Shown here: positions 50,281 to 61,125 of the stretch, in pieces
Layout: each line of letters starts with the position of its first letter
Numbering within the stretch: the stretch's first letter is position 1
From: Acorus gramineus
Lineage: Eukaryota; Streptophyta; Magnoliopsida; Acorales; Acoraceae
Assembly (NCBI GenBank): GCA_030737835.1
Contig: CM060849.1
Location: forward strand, 26,284,311 to 26,348,310
DNA length: 64,000 bases
Direction of reading: 5' to 3'
The notes under the pieces: model-generated
The model's database searches: none
What the model was told of the DNA's origin: nothing
What the model saw: only the letters and a program-made list of their open reading frames with translations
Translations under genes and position numbers: made by a program

Positions 50281-50925
50281 GTATAACAAAGCTCTTTATA
50301 ATGCCATAGAAAATGTTCTCAGCAATTCCAATATGCTTTTGGAACCGTTTTTTACGGGTATAAATTTGTTTAATAAAATATACACATTTACAAAATAAAA
50401 TAAAATTATACACTCAAATTAATTGAGTTTGCTTTTTTTTGTACTTTTTTTACCAATGTATAACATAATTATACATGACAGAGAAGAATAATACATGTTC
50501 GTTAAGAGAAATCCTATTTAGATCAGTATCACATAAATGATTATAAAAATGAGTGTATCAGCTATCCTATAGTGCAATTGATGGTTCAATATAAACCAGA
50601 ATTTTACCTTCAATAAAATTTCCAATGACCAGAATCATTTTATCAAAACCTTATTTTGAACCACATACCAAAAAAAAGAAAAAAAAATTGGGATAGATTT
50701 TTTGGTCTGAAAAATAAAAAGAACATAGAAAACGATGTCTATTTCTTTGTGCAGCCTCAATTACAACTCACACCGGTTCTCTTTCTTTTTAAATTTAAAA
50801 ATTATACATTCTCTTATTGAAGTACATGTTATTATATGAAATAAAGTATATATATATATATATATTGAGATGCATTAGTATATTTTTTTCGTTTTATAAA
50901 AATATTTATTTTTTACGTTATACAC
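50281..50925. other. AT-rich intergenic DNA
   Basis: An (AT)n run at about 50846-50866; nothing else is supportable. Confidence 0.5.
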
Positions 50926-51115
50926 TGTTAAAGAATCATTATTAGGATAATATTATATCTTTATTATTATTATTGTGATATTATTAGTTATTATTAGTTT
51001 CCTAGATTTCCTAGATTCCTTATCTTGTATTTAGGGTTTCCTCTATGTATCTATAAATAGAGCCCTTTGACTCCTCTAATATAATAACAATAATTCCATT
51101 TTCTTTATTCTAACA
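50926..51115 (+). repeat. 5' LTR of the cargo-carrying element
   Basis: 190 bp with TGTT..AACA ends. It contains TATAAATAG (about 51051-51059), a likely TATA box that falls within the part lost from the right LTR. Confidence 0.85.
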
Positions 51116-51296
51116 TGGTATCAGAACCACCTTAGAAACCCTAGATCTATAAAAGTTTTTCTTCCTTCTTCCTGGCTCCAATTGAGATGTCTTCAATCGG
51201 AGCGGGGGAAGACTTTTATTCGCGAGTTCGCCGTCCGTCGCTTTGACTGTATCGCCTCCGCGCCCCTGTGCCGCTGCACCTGTCGCAGCCCCACCG

Positions 51297-51533
51297 CTGC
51301 CTTGTGGGCTTCATCAATAAATCTGTGTGCTCCTGGAATGGTGACTTAGAGAAGCGCATCTCCGTCCAAAGACCCGGAGTCAGGAAGCCATAAGTCTTCA
51401 TGAGGCAGTCAAACGTAGCCTTCACAAAGTTCCCAAGTGCCTTGGTCGACCCACGCGAAGAAGTGAACACGTCCTCGATCCCTGCGGACTGCAGCACCTT
51501 CTTTGGCACCCTCGCCGCCACGATCCCAGATCC
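51297..51533 (-). pseudogene. RPS2: Captured fragment of ribosomal protein uS5 (RPS2) gene, antisense
   Basis: Minus-strand translation gives about 79 residues that align without a gap to the C-terminal region of eukaryotic 40S ribosomal protein S2 (uS5): [40 protein letters not shown] and [13 protein letters not shown], then [12 protein letters not shown]. The normal protein sits at the small-subunit mRNA entry and decoding area. Here only the C-terminal part is present, without the uS5 N-terminal domain or native start, so it is not a working gene. It lies inside the LTR element, opposite to the element's own direction. Transduplication is the simplest explanation. Confidence 0.88.
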
Positions 51534-51537
51534 ACGC

Positions 51538-51631
51538 CGATCTGGAAGACGTAGTCGTCGCCGAAGTTGGTCTTGATGGTATTCTTGATTGCGAGGTGCT
51601 TCGTGGACGGCGGGGACGACTCCGTCTCCAT
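51538..51631 (-). pseudogene. Second captured gene-like fragment, unidentified
   Basis: Directly upstream of the uS5 piece on the same strand but in another frame, the translation reads [18 protein letters not shown] followed by YVFQI. It has the composition of a conserved protein and a sharp junction with the uS5 piece at about 51535. I do not recognise the source gene; it may be an exon from a second host locus. Confidence 0.4.
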
Positions 51632-52267
51632 CCGACGATCGAAGGATCTCGTCCTTCACGGCTTCCGCGCAGAGTCCACAGATCCAACAGCCGAGCCTTG
51701 ATGCACCTCCGCGCATCTCTGCGCCCTCCTCGTGCCTCTGCGTGTCTACTTGTGCCAGCTGCCCACACGATCCCCACATCCGTGCGATCTGCCATTGCTC
51801 CTCCATGCGCGTAGCGTCAACCCGCGCACATGATCTCGTGATCTCTGCAAGCTCTGTCTCCGTGGTCGCCGTGCCTCCGCATGCGATGCTCCTGCTTTCT
51901 GTTGAACTCGACGCCGCAATCGAACGCGTGACTTCCGCCTTCATATCCCAACATTAGCGCTTCAACCTCAGCCCATTCGAGCGCTTCAAGCCCTCTGCGT
52001 CTTCCGGTCGACTACCATGCGTGCATGCCATGCGAATCTCGGCATAAATCACACGCCCGTCTCCGCAATGTCCATATTTCTTGTTTGCCAACTCACGCAA
52101 GATCAGCTAGATCTATGCTTGCACCACGACCGTGCCTCTTGCCTCCTCCACGACTCGACACACGAGCATCATCCACCGCACGCGCAGAACCACAAACTAC
52201 TCCTCCGCGGGCACCGACATGTCCGATTCAATTCATGGACTTCCTGCAGAGCATCATGTACATAGGC

Positions 52268-53137
52268 CTTTGCCGTCGTGCCCTTGCCGTCGTCGTCATG
52301 CCCTTACCGTCGTGCCCTTGCCGTCGCGCGTCGTGCCCTTGCCGTCGCCGTCGTGCCCTTGCCGCCGTCGTCGTGCCCTTGCCGTCGTCGTGCCCGTGTC
52401 TTTGCCGTCGTCGTCGTGCCCTTGCCGTCGCTGTTGCCGTCGTGCCCTTGCGTCGCCGTCGTGCCCTTGCCGTCGCTGTTGTCGTCGTGCTCTTGCCGCC
52501 GCCGTCGTGCCCTTGCCGTCGCCGTCGTGCCCTTGCCGTCGCCGTCGTGCCCTTTGCCGTCGTCGTCGCCGTCGTGCCCTTGCCGTCGCCGTCGTGCCCT
52601 TTGCCGTCGTCGTCGCCGTCGTGCCCTTGCCGTCGCCGTCATGCCTTTGCCGTCGTGCCCTTGCCGTCACCGTCGTCGTCGTGCCCTTGCCGTCGCTGTT
52701 GCCGTCGTGCCCTTGCCGTCGTCGTCGTCGTCGTGCCCTTGTCGTCGTGTCCGTGTCTTTGCCGTCGCCGTCGCCGTCGCCGTCGTGCCCTTGCCGTCGT
52801 CGTGCCCTTGCCGTCGTCGTCGCCGTCGTGCCCTTGCCGTCGCTGTTGTCGTCGTGCTCTTGCCGTCGCTGTTGTCGTCGTGCCCTTGCCGTCGCCGTCG
52901 TGCCCTTTGCCGTCGCTGTTGTCGTCGTGCCCTTGCCGTCGCCGTCGTGCCCTTTGCCGTCGTCGTGCCCTTGCCGTCGCTGTTGTCGTCGTGCCCTTGC
53001 CGTCGCTGTTGTCGTCGTGCCCTTGCCGTCGCCGTCGTGCCCTTGCCGTCGTCGTCGCCGTCGTGCCCTTGCCGTCGTCGTGCCCGTGTCTTTGCCGTCG
53101 TCGTGCCCTTGCCGTCGCCGTCGCCGTCGTCGTCGTA
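52268..53137. repeat. GC-rich minisatellite of CCCTTGCCGTCG-based units
   Basis: About 870 bp are built from CCCTTGCCGTCG plus variable numbers of CCGTCG, TCGTCG or CTGTTG hexamers and GTG. Typical spacings from CCCTT to CCCTT are 17, 20, 23 and 26 bp, all leaving remainder 2 when divided by 3. Each unit therefore shifts frame, and all three forward frames and some reverse ones stay open. The long frames here are artefacts of composition, not proteins. Confidence 0.9.
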
Positions 53138-53320
53138 CCCTACCGACAGACGTGCCTCTATTGCGCCCCTGCTGCGCATGCACGCACCCCTGCCGCTTGC
53201 AGCACCCTTGCCGTGTTGTGCCATGCACCACCCTGTCGCCCGTAGCTGTCGCAAGCCTCTGCCACCTTCTCATTTTTGTGCAAACTCTAAGGGTTCTACC
53301 TTTCAGAGTTTGGGAGGGGG

Positions 53321-53462
53321 TGTTAAAGAATCATTATTAGGATAATATTATATCTTTATTATCATTATTGTGATATTATTAGTTATTATTAGTTTCCTAG
53401 ATTTCCTAGATTCCTTATCTTGTATTTTAGGGTTTCCTCTATGTATCTATAATAAAATCCCA
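53321..53462 (+). repeat. 3' LTR of the cargo-carrying element, internally shortened
   Basis: Matches the left LTR from TGTTAAAGAATC to CTATGTATCTATAA, then ends TAAAATCCCA, missing about 50 bases including the TATAAATAG region. Confidence 0.75.
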
Positions 53463-53948
53463 TACACTATGATATAATGATAGCGTTGTAGTGTAATGTA
53501 TAGAACTACAGACTAAGCTACAAAACGAAGTGTATGTATCAACGCTAAAAGAACATATATTAACAATACATTTCTCCATTTGAAGTAAAATAGCTATTCG
53601 GTTTGCCTTTTAATGTGAAGCGTCAACGGATGGAACTAGGATTATATATACATTCATTATTTCAAATCTTTTGGAGATTCAATATAATACAAATAAAATT
53701 AGAGGACCAAAAAAATAATTTAGAGGAGGAATTCGACCGTTGGCCCAATTTTGTTATGATCGATGTTTCCAAAAAGACAAAAACACAAAAAGATTCTCAT
53801 ATTCAAAACATTAAATATTAAAAGATACCCATAAGTGTCACTAACTTCAATAACCTTCACGCGCCTAAAATAGAAGAAAAAAAAATCCATTCAAAATCTT
53901 TCCTTCATTTCACATCAATTTTTTTTTGCAATTTATAGCCTGTCACGC
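53463..53948. other. Intergenic, no gene seen
   Basis: AT-rich; the 60 bases before the TATA box below may be promoter. Confidence 0.5.
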
Positions 53949-53958
53949 CTATAAAAAG
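53949..53958 (+). promoter_or_regulatory. TATA box upstream of the miRNA-like hairpin
   Basis: CTATAAAAAG in a GC-richer context, about 80 bases before the foldback at 54036. It fits a Pol II start at about 53985, followed by a CT-rich leader. Confidence 0.45.
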
Positions 53959-54035
53959 ATGGCCTCCTCCTCTTCTTCTCCATCCAGACATCTCCACATT
54001 TCTCTATTATATATATATATAGAGCAATGGAGGTT

Positions 54036-54140
54036 TGGATCAATTGGGGCACCCTTTATTCCAACTGAGGATGTGAAAGAAGGTTTTGTTCCCTTCTCTC
54101 CTTCCTTGTTTGGAGTGAAGGGGGCTCCAATGAGATCTCT
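54036..54140 (+). ncRNA. Candidate miRNA precursor, 3' arm resembling miR319/miR159
   Basis: The 5' arm (54036-54067, core TTGGGGCACCCTTTATTCCA) pairs with the 3' arm (54108-54140, core TTGGAGTGAAGGGGGCTCC). The duplex has one A-G mismatch and a few G-U pairs over about 22 bp, and GATC/GATC pairing lies further out. A loop of about 40 nt contains a second short stem (AGAAGG/CCTTCT). The 3' core differs from miR319 (TTGGACTGAAGGGAGCTCC) at two positions. Single-loop geometry, duplex length and an upstream TATA box fit a MIRNA gene, but the foldback is much shorter than MIR319/MIR159 precursors. I do not recognise it as a known family. Confidence 0.5.
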
Positions 54141-57100
54141 CTCTCTCTCTTTCTACATATCTCTCTTTCTCTATCTATTTTGTGCTTGCATGTAATCTAT
54201 ATGTTATTTTTATGTGTATCATTGGAATGCCAGTGATGTGTTGGTAGCATGAAGTTTTTCCTACTCCCATCGATCTTGATGTCATCCTTTCATGAAGAGA
54301 TAGTCAGATTAAGGTCTGATTAGTCCTCAATGTGAGATTCAAAGACCAGATTCTATTGTTGCAAACACATAAGAGATCTGTGTGATCCAATGAGAGTCTG
54401 TCACATAAGCAGAAAAAAATATTTTATGAAAATACCATCATTTTTTGTTATTTATCAAAAAAATCAATGCATGCACATTGTAAAGTTATTTTTATGTCAT
54501 CTATGTTACATTTTCTAGTTGGTCAATCCGTGTATTTGTCATGTAGAGTGCACATACAAAATTCAATAAATATATAGAGTTTAAGGTGATTTGCTTCTCT
54601 AATATTCACTGACTTTGCAGTCCTCATGTGTGTAGTTTAGCTCAAGGAGGTGCCAAATATGGAGGTTATAAACTTCTCCTCTTTACATGGGATGTAGGAG
54701 GCGGGGAAGAATTTGAAGGCCAGAGGTGACAAGCTCTAAAGATAAGATCATGCAGTCATTCATCCTTGCAATAGTATAGGCCTTGTGGCTATTGCGGAAT
54801 CACTTCTTTTTTTTTTCACAGGAGCAAGAGTCTATGTTGAAAATATTTAAGAGATGTTGTACATTACATTACGATTGGGGAAACTCAGGCGCAGGTGCGT
54901 GGAGTGTGGTTCTACTCAAAAATTAAATTTATCATCAAAGAATAGGTGATGTGATCTAGCAGCCAAAACCACAATGTTTTGGTGGCTTTGTCCTAATGTT
55001 GTATTCATTGTGCTTCGGGCATTCGCTTTATGCCTATTATTTTATCAAAAATAAAAATATTCAATTATTGTAGTGTTTATTTATATCAAATGAGTGGTTT
55101 GAGGGATGAAAAAAGTATATACTAAAATCCGAGAATACATATGTATAAAAAGATGTATGAGTTTAACAAGGGTTTCAATATGGTTTTATTAGATTTTGAG
55201 ATTATTAAAAGAACTCAAATCATTTTAGTCATCTCCATGGTTCTTATTATAGACCATCACATTTTCTTATTCAATAAAATTATACCTTGTTTATATTTTG
55301 AAACCTAATGAGTTCTCCAACACAAGTTGTTTCACCTCATTCACAATCTATGGTCTGTAATTTACTTTATTAATTAAAAAAGAACATATTCATGAATTTT
55401 TATTGACCTATAAAATTGAGGTCAATAAAAATTGAGGAACCTGCATCTGAAACTCGAGTTTGGTGCATTGTGGGGCATCAATTTAGCACACCTTTTCTAC
55501 AGTGTAATAATCATTGGAAACTTAATTTCTAATCCATTTTAATTAATCTTGAAACCAGCTCTTATCCCAGTCAACGCCTAGGGCTCCTACTGAGACTCTC
55601 AGGGGGCCTCTACATCATTTTATGTAGATATTATATAAAAAAATGTGCATTATTTTTTTATGCGAACATGTACCACAATTCGATGCATTCACTCGTGACA
55701 TAATATAACATATCGGCGTTGTTACATCCAATTAATTTTGTAGTTTCATTTACAATCATTACGTCACAAACAGAGTATATGAAATTGTATGATATTTTTT
55801 TTATAAAAAGCATAAAAATATATATATTCAATTCATATAAATATATATTTTAATTTTTTATAAAATGATGTACTTCAATAGTTAAACATATAATTCAAAA
55901 AATTAAAACACATGTGATCAACAAATTGGAACAAAATGTAATAATTTTTTATTGTTAGATGGCAAACTCTCTTGCTTTGACCCAACTTCCTAAAGTAGCC
56001 CACAGAAACCCCTCCAACTCCAACAATTGATAATGAAGACCTATGTCATGTGTTTAAGTGAACAGACTATTATAAGCTTGATTAGTTGGTAACAAAAGGT
56101 TCTTAATCTCAATAACTCTAATAGGCCAATACACCATTGCCGCCAATAATCCTTTTAGCACCAGCATTTTATCAAGGATGAAATAGTCCATTAAAGAACC
56201 TAATGAAAGCCAAAACTCTAAGTTTTAATTTGACAATGGAAGAAATAGTGAAATAAGAGGATAAGTGAAGAAAAACTTCTGTTAAAAAAAATTAAGATAA
56301 ATTCTTGCTATTGTCACTTTTATAATAGAAGCGTAATTAGAAATCTGAATGGGGGTGTAAGGAGATGAAAAACAAAGTGCATAAAACAAAAAACAAAGAA
56401 AAAAGGGAGGGCGACCCTCACTTATAAGGAGCAAGCTGATGGCAGTTGATGAGGAACTGTTGAAGAACAACTTATTCAATTTGTTGTTATAAAATCTGGA
56501 TAAATTTTGGACAATTAACCCAATTTTTTTTATTGTTCTACTGAATGATAGAATAACATTTATCTTTTTTTTTGTTTTGATTTTGACAAATGTCAATATA
56601 GACAAAATAATGACCTTTTATTTTCAAATTCAAAATAACTTATTATCAAAATTTTATCCTCTTAGAAATCAAGCCTAAACTCCTACTATTGTTATCATAC
56701 GCGAGATGAATAAGGTAGCATTTGGAGCCATGTTTGAAAAATAATTTTTTACTTAAAGTTGTTTTTAAAAGTGTATTTTTAAAATATTCTTATTAATTAG
56801 ATTCTTGAAAACCTTTTTTTTACTATGTATGACCCATTAATAGGTGTGATAGAGAGTTTCACATTTCTTTTTAGGTTTTGTACTTGAGTTTCACAAATAA
56901 CAATATGACAATATACCCCCTGTAGTACTATACATTACATATTTATCTCATGTGAGTCCCTTTGAAGGGGTCACTTTCCACGTATAAACGTTTTTGTTGT
57001 CATGTCTGTGGTTGTTTCAGATACCGGGGAGGTTGAAATGTCCTTTTAAAATGGTCCTTCTTGTTCAATTTGTGTGGCTTGTGTCTTTGTGAGCTTCCAT

Positions 57101-57479
57101 TATTTGAATATTTGAGTTGGTGGATAACTATTCTTATTCTAATTTCTAACAGGTTTTTAGGTATTAAAGTACATATTTCAAATATTCCAACTTTTATATC
57201 TGTCTTTTAATTTATTTATTTTTTGAAAACAGATAGCTAGACAATTGTTATCCTAGTATATTTAATATCAAAGTTGCAAAGATCTTAAAAGGATTATATA
57301 CGAGGATAGAAAAAAAAAAAAAAGACATAAAACAGGAGGTAGAAACAAAGCACGTGTCAGCAAGGGATGTGAATAGAAAAGAGTTTTACTCATTCCCCGC
57401 CCAAAAAAAGTGTTTAAAAAAATTAAATCGTTCATTGAGCAGAAAAATGATCGGGTTAAAGATCACTAATTCAACTGTT
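54141..57479. other. Long intergenic stretch, no gene seen
   Basis: CT-rich DNA just after the hairpin, then AT-rich sequence. No coding frame of convincing length or composition and no element with clear ends. Confidence 0.45.
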
Positions 57480-57717
57480 AAGTTAACTGGGATCAAACAG
57501 TGACGTTATCATTGGTTTTATCCCCGCACACAAACAACGCTTTTCATGCATCAATAACCCAAAAGACCTTGTCGTATATGTTTTATCCTCGTTTTCCTCT
57601 GCGTTTCCCAACTCCACAAAATAGCTCTTCACCCACTGCCTGTCCCACCTCCCCCACCCCCCCCCCCCCTCCATTTAGGCACCGCGGAGGGCCCCACCTC
57701 AAACACAAACGGATCCT
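57480..57717. mobile_element. MITE, family B copy 2
   Basis: The right end ..CACAAACGGATCCT is the complement of the left end of the family B element at 48539. The shared interior includes CACACAAACAACGCTTTTC and CTTCACCCACTGCCTGTCCC, followed by a C-run. The left end is degraded. Confidence 0.45.
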
Positions 57718-57839
57718 AAATCTTTTAAAAGCTCCATCCAAATAAATTTTAGAAAGACTCTTTTTACATTTTTGGTAATTAAATTATTCTTTTTACATTG
57801 ATTTTAAGATATTTTAAAAAATTGACCGATTCATCCAAT

Positions 57840-57985
57840 CTGATACCAGTTTTTAAAACCTGGCTGTTCAACCGGCGAACTAAACGGTTTTTTAATGTGG
57901 GCCGGTTTTTAATGTGGGCCGGTTTTGATAGGTTAATCAGATCGAAATCTGGGCCAGTCGTCAGTTCAATCGGTTGAACCGGTTG
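57840..57985. repeat. ACCGGTT-rich repeat with small tandem duplication
   Basis: A segment with CCGGTTTTTAATGTGGG repeated twice (about 57885-57919) and CAATCGGTTGAACCGGTTGG. This motif style is common in plant TIR element ends. The borders are not clear. Confidence 0.4.
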
Positions 57986-60900
57986 GTCCCAAAGGTTCTC
58001 CACGTAAAAAAGTTGAACACGGAAAATCAAGAGCCCACAGGCCGGCCTTTTAATTCCGAGTTGATCTTACCTGTTCAACAAATGTACTTTGGCGACCATC
58101 AAATCCAAAAAAGCCATCTCAAACTTTGGTCTTCCCTTTGATGGTCAAAAAAGTTCCATAGAGAAATATTTGTTTCTTCTGGCATGTAAAATGTTGATCT
58201 CAATGAATTTCAAATGACCAGATCAATGGTTACTTTAATCAACTGTACTGGTGCTGATAAGATATGAGTCAATGGTTGAGTGTTCAATTTGAGTTTTTGC
58301 AATATAAAAAAATTATCAAAGATAGAAGGGTAAGGATGAATAAAGATTGTATTTGTTACTTGTTAGTTGCGTTTGAGTAAACGACAGATCAGATACAAAC
58401 AAACCAAAAGAGTCGTAGTTATATTTGGTTTTTAATGTACTTAAAAGCCCCTCCATGATTTTAATGGAAAAAATGATATCTCTACACAACTCTGGTACTA
58501 TCTTTTTATTTGGGGGTATATGCATTTTACGAGATCTCTTTCATTATTATATATGTTTTAAATGGATGCATATGATTCAAAAATTAAAACAGAACAAAAA
58601 AATAGATTTGACATAAAAATAATTTTTTAAAATGTTTGATGAATCTTTACATGATCTATAATAATTTTGCCTAGATTTGTTGCCTAACCATCTCTATTTG
58701 TACTCAGGATGATAGAGTTACAAATTTAATGATCTGAACTTTAACTTTAATGTATAATCTAAAGATAAAGGAGATCGACCAAAATCCAATCCAGTGAGGT
58801 TAATGTAAACCCAACCCCACAAAGGAAGGAGGTCAACACAAATCTAACTCATCCTAATTTTTAAATTTGATAAGTTTAATCTAAAACAAACTCTTTATGT
58901 TTAATTTGGATTTGGTGTAGATTAAATTGAGATGATAGAAGCATAATGAAAAATAACTATACAAAAGAACCTAATAGATTTTTATAGAGTACAAATAAAT
59001 CTCACGATTCAGATTTCATTTTACATGTAAATATGAATTGAACTTTTAAAGTTATCACTCAATCTATCGACTTTAGATTGAATCCATATAACATCTTAAC
59101 GCAAACTTGACTCAAATGTGTTAGTTGTGTTCAATAAAATTATAAAATAAACAAATACAAACAAGCCAAAAATAGTCCTAGTTTTAATATTTAAAGTACC
59201 AGAGAAAATTCTCCTTTAATTTATCTTCCAATTCCAAAATGCTACCCTTTTATTTAACAGATTTTGTGTGATCTTTGATAACATATGTTCGTATTTATAA
59301 CATGTTAGACATGTTTTTAGCATACATTGGGTGATTACGGGTTTGGATCATCTGTTTGTTTTTTTATATTTGTTTTGTGATTTGATCAATTAGACGGTCA
59401 TAAATTCATCATATAAAATGGATTCATTTATCCATTCATGATTTGATATATTAATAACCGTTTGATTTTAATTGTGATAATGTGATAATTCTACAATAAA
59501 AATCAAATAAGATATAAACAAGAAAAAACAAATAGAGGATCCAAACCTGGATGATTACGTGCTAAAATCACCAATGTTGACCAATTATATAGAGTATGAG
59601 TCACTTGGTCACCTCTAAATAAGTGGTAGATTGACTCGTGCAACAATGATATAAAGTTGTATTGATATTGTAATATCATTTAAACAAAAAAAAATAATCA
59701 TTTAAAAAATATCTGAAATATTATTACACAAAAAATATAATTTTTTTATTTTAAACACTGATTCAACCAAATCAATATATTTAAGATGATACGACAATCA
59801 TTCATATATAGTCTTATGTACATTTTTTTGTTTTGATAAAAAAATATATATATATAAAGTTTACATTTATAAAAAATTAATTCAAAGTATTTTTATTTGT
59901 CCCTAATGTTTCTAGGTTCATTTTTTATATACAGATATAACAATTTATAGGCCACATAATATTATATAGACATTATTAGGGTCGACCTTAAGATCAATGA
60001 ATTTATATGAGCCTTAAGCTAACTTATAAAATGGGGCTCTAGTGCATTTACATTAAAAAAAATTAAATGTAAAAAAACATTTTCCATAAGGTTAAAATAA
60101 AAATGTCTAATAAAAAATGTATAATAACAAACTTAAAAAACTTATGTTTCAGAAAAATAAAAATTCTATTTAGAAAAAGAATTAAAAAATCCTTAAATCA
60201 AAGGATTTGTTATTAAAAAAATCATTTTTTTACAAACACATAAATAAATCATATAAAATAGGAATAAAAAAATAGGGATAAGATTTTAAAAAATTAAAAA
60301 AAATTAAGTAGATGATGGATATGTTTAAATTTGAAAAAAATTAAATTTATATCAAAATGCTTAACATACAAAAAAAAATCCAGATTTTGGAGTTCTTTTT
60401 AGAAGAGGGTCCTAGGCAACTGCCTTTATGGCCTCCGTTTATGGCCGACCTTCAACATCATTACAGTATAAACATCATAAAAATTAATATTATATCTAAA
60501 CACATAATAATATATGTGTTTACATATAAATGTGTATTCGTGTAACAGTTCAAGTATTCAAGAAATTGGTTTATTAAATAACACAGATAAAAATAAATTC
60601 AAAATTTAAAATAACATAAACAATGAAAATGAGACAAAATAAATAAAAAATAAAAACGCACAAGGCTGTGGTATTTTTATTTTTTTTATGCGAAAAAGTG
60701 ATAAAAAAATATTTAAAATTAATGTGCCGTTGAATTCTTCGTAACAAAAAAAAAACAGACTGTTTTTTCAAAAAAGTAAATAAATAAATAAAAAATAAAT
60801 AAACAGACTGTTTTACCCATTCACAACGGACGAATAAGGGTAACATAGTAATTTCACCATACAGAATTCCTGGTCGCGAAGGTAAATACGTGGAAACGAC
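57986..60900. other. AT-rich intergenic DNA
   Basis: No gene seen. Many poly-A and poly-T runs; the right end leads into the promoter of the BTB gene. Confidence 0.5.
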
Positions 60901-60975
60901 GAGGGCATTTGAGGAGGGACGGCGCGGATGTCTTTTCTTTTGGGGGGGACAATAAAAAAGAGATGAAATGCGGTC

Positions 60976-61044
60976 TCTCTCTCGCTCTGTCTCTCTCTCT
61001 CTCTCTCTCTCACACATTTACATTTGTGCTCTCTCTCTCTCTCT
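60976..61044. repeat. (CT)n tracts in the promoter/5' leader of the BTB gene
   Basis: Two CT-dinucleotide runs separated by CACACATTTACATTTGTG. CT-rich leaders are usual in plant genes. Confidence 0.85.
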
Positions 61045-61062
61045 CGACCTCCCCAAAACAAA

Positions 61063-61077
61063 TTAGGGTTAGGGTTT
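61063..61077. promoter_or_regulatory. Telo-box in BTB gene leader
   Basis: TTAGGGTTAGGGTTT contains the plant telo-box (AAACCCTAA on the opposite strand), a motif known from 5' regions of growth- and translation-related genes. It lies 49 bases before the start codon. Confidence 0.55.
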
Positions 61078-61125
61078 CCTCTCCAAAAATCTCCTGCGAC
61101 GCGACAAGGTTTCTGGGCTCTCACG

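Larger units (their letters stand above)
50926..53462 (+). mobile_element. Copia-like non-autonomous LTR element with host-gene cargo and minisatellite
   Basis: Left LTR 50926-51115 (190 bp, TGTTAAAG..TCTAACA), then a primer-binding site TGGTATCAGAACC at 51116. A polypurine tract GGGAGGGGG ends at 53320, and a second LTR runs 53321-53462. The second LTR matches the first for about 130 bp and then carries a deletion near its 3' end. The 5-bp repeat TACAC flanks the element (50921-50925 and 53463-53467). No gag or pol could be recognised. The interior is GC-rich against AT-rich flanks and holds an antisense piece of the ribosomal protein uS5 gene, a second unidentified protein-like piece, and a long hexamer-based minisatellite. 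Confidence 0.85.

Noticed and set aside
52025..53345. Three overlapping forward frames of 355-406 codons and a 325-codon reverse frame
   Set aside because: All are produced by the frame-rotating GC-rich minisatellite; composition is pure low complexity with no domain.
53926..54195. A small forward frame over the miRNA-like hairpin starting near MASSSSSPSRH
   Set aside because: It starts at a non-ATG codon or just after the TATA box, is low-complexity at both ends and overlaps the foldback, which explains the sequence better.
57640..57672. The C-run near 57658 as a functional element
   Set aside because: Simple homopolymer within a degraded MITE; may also include sequencing length error.
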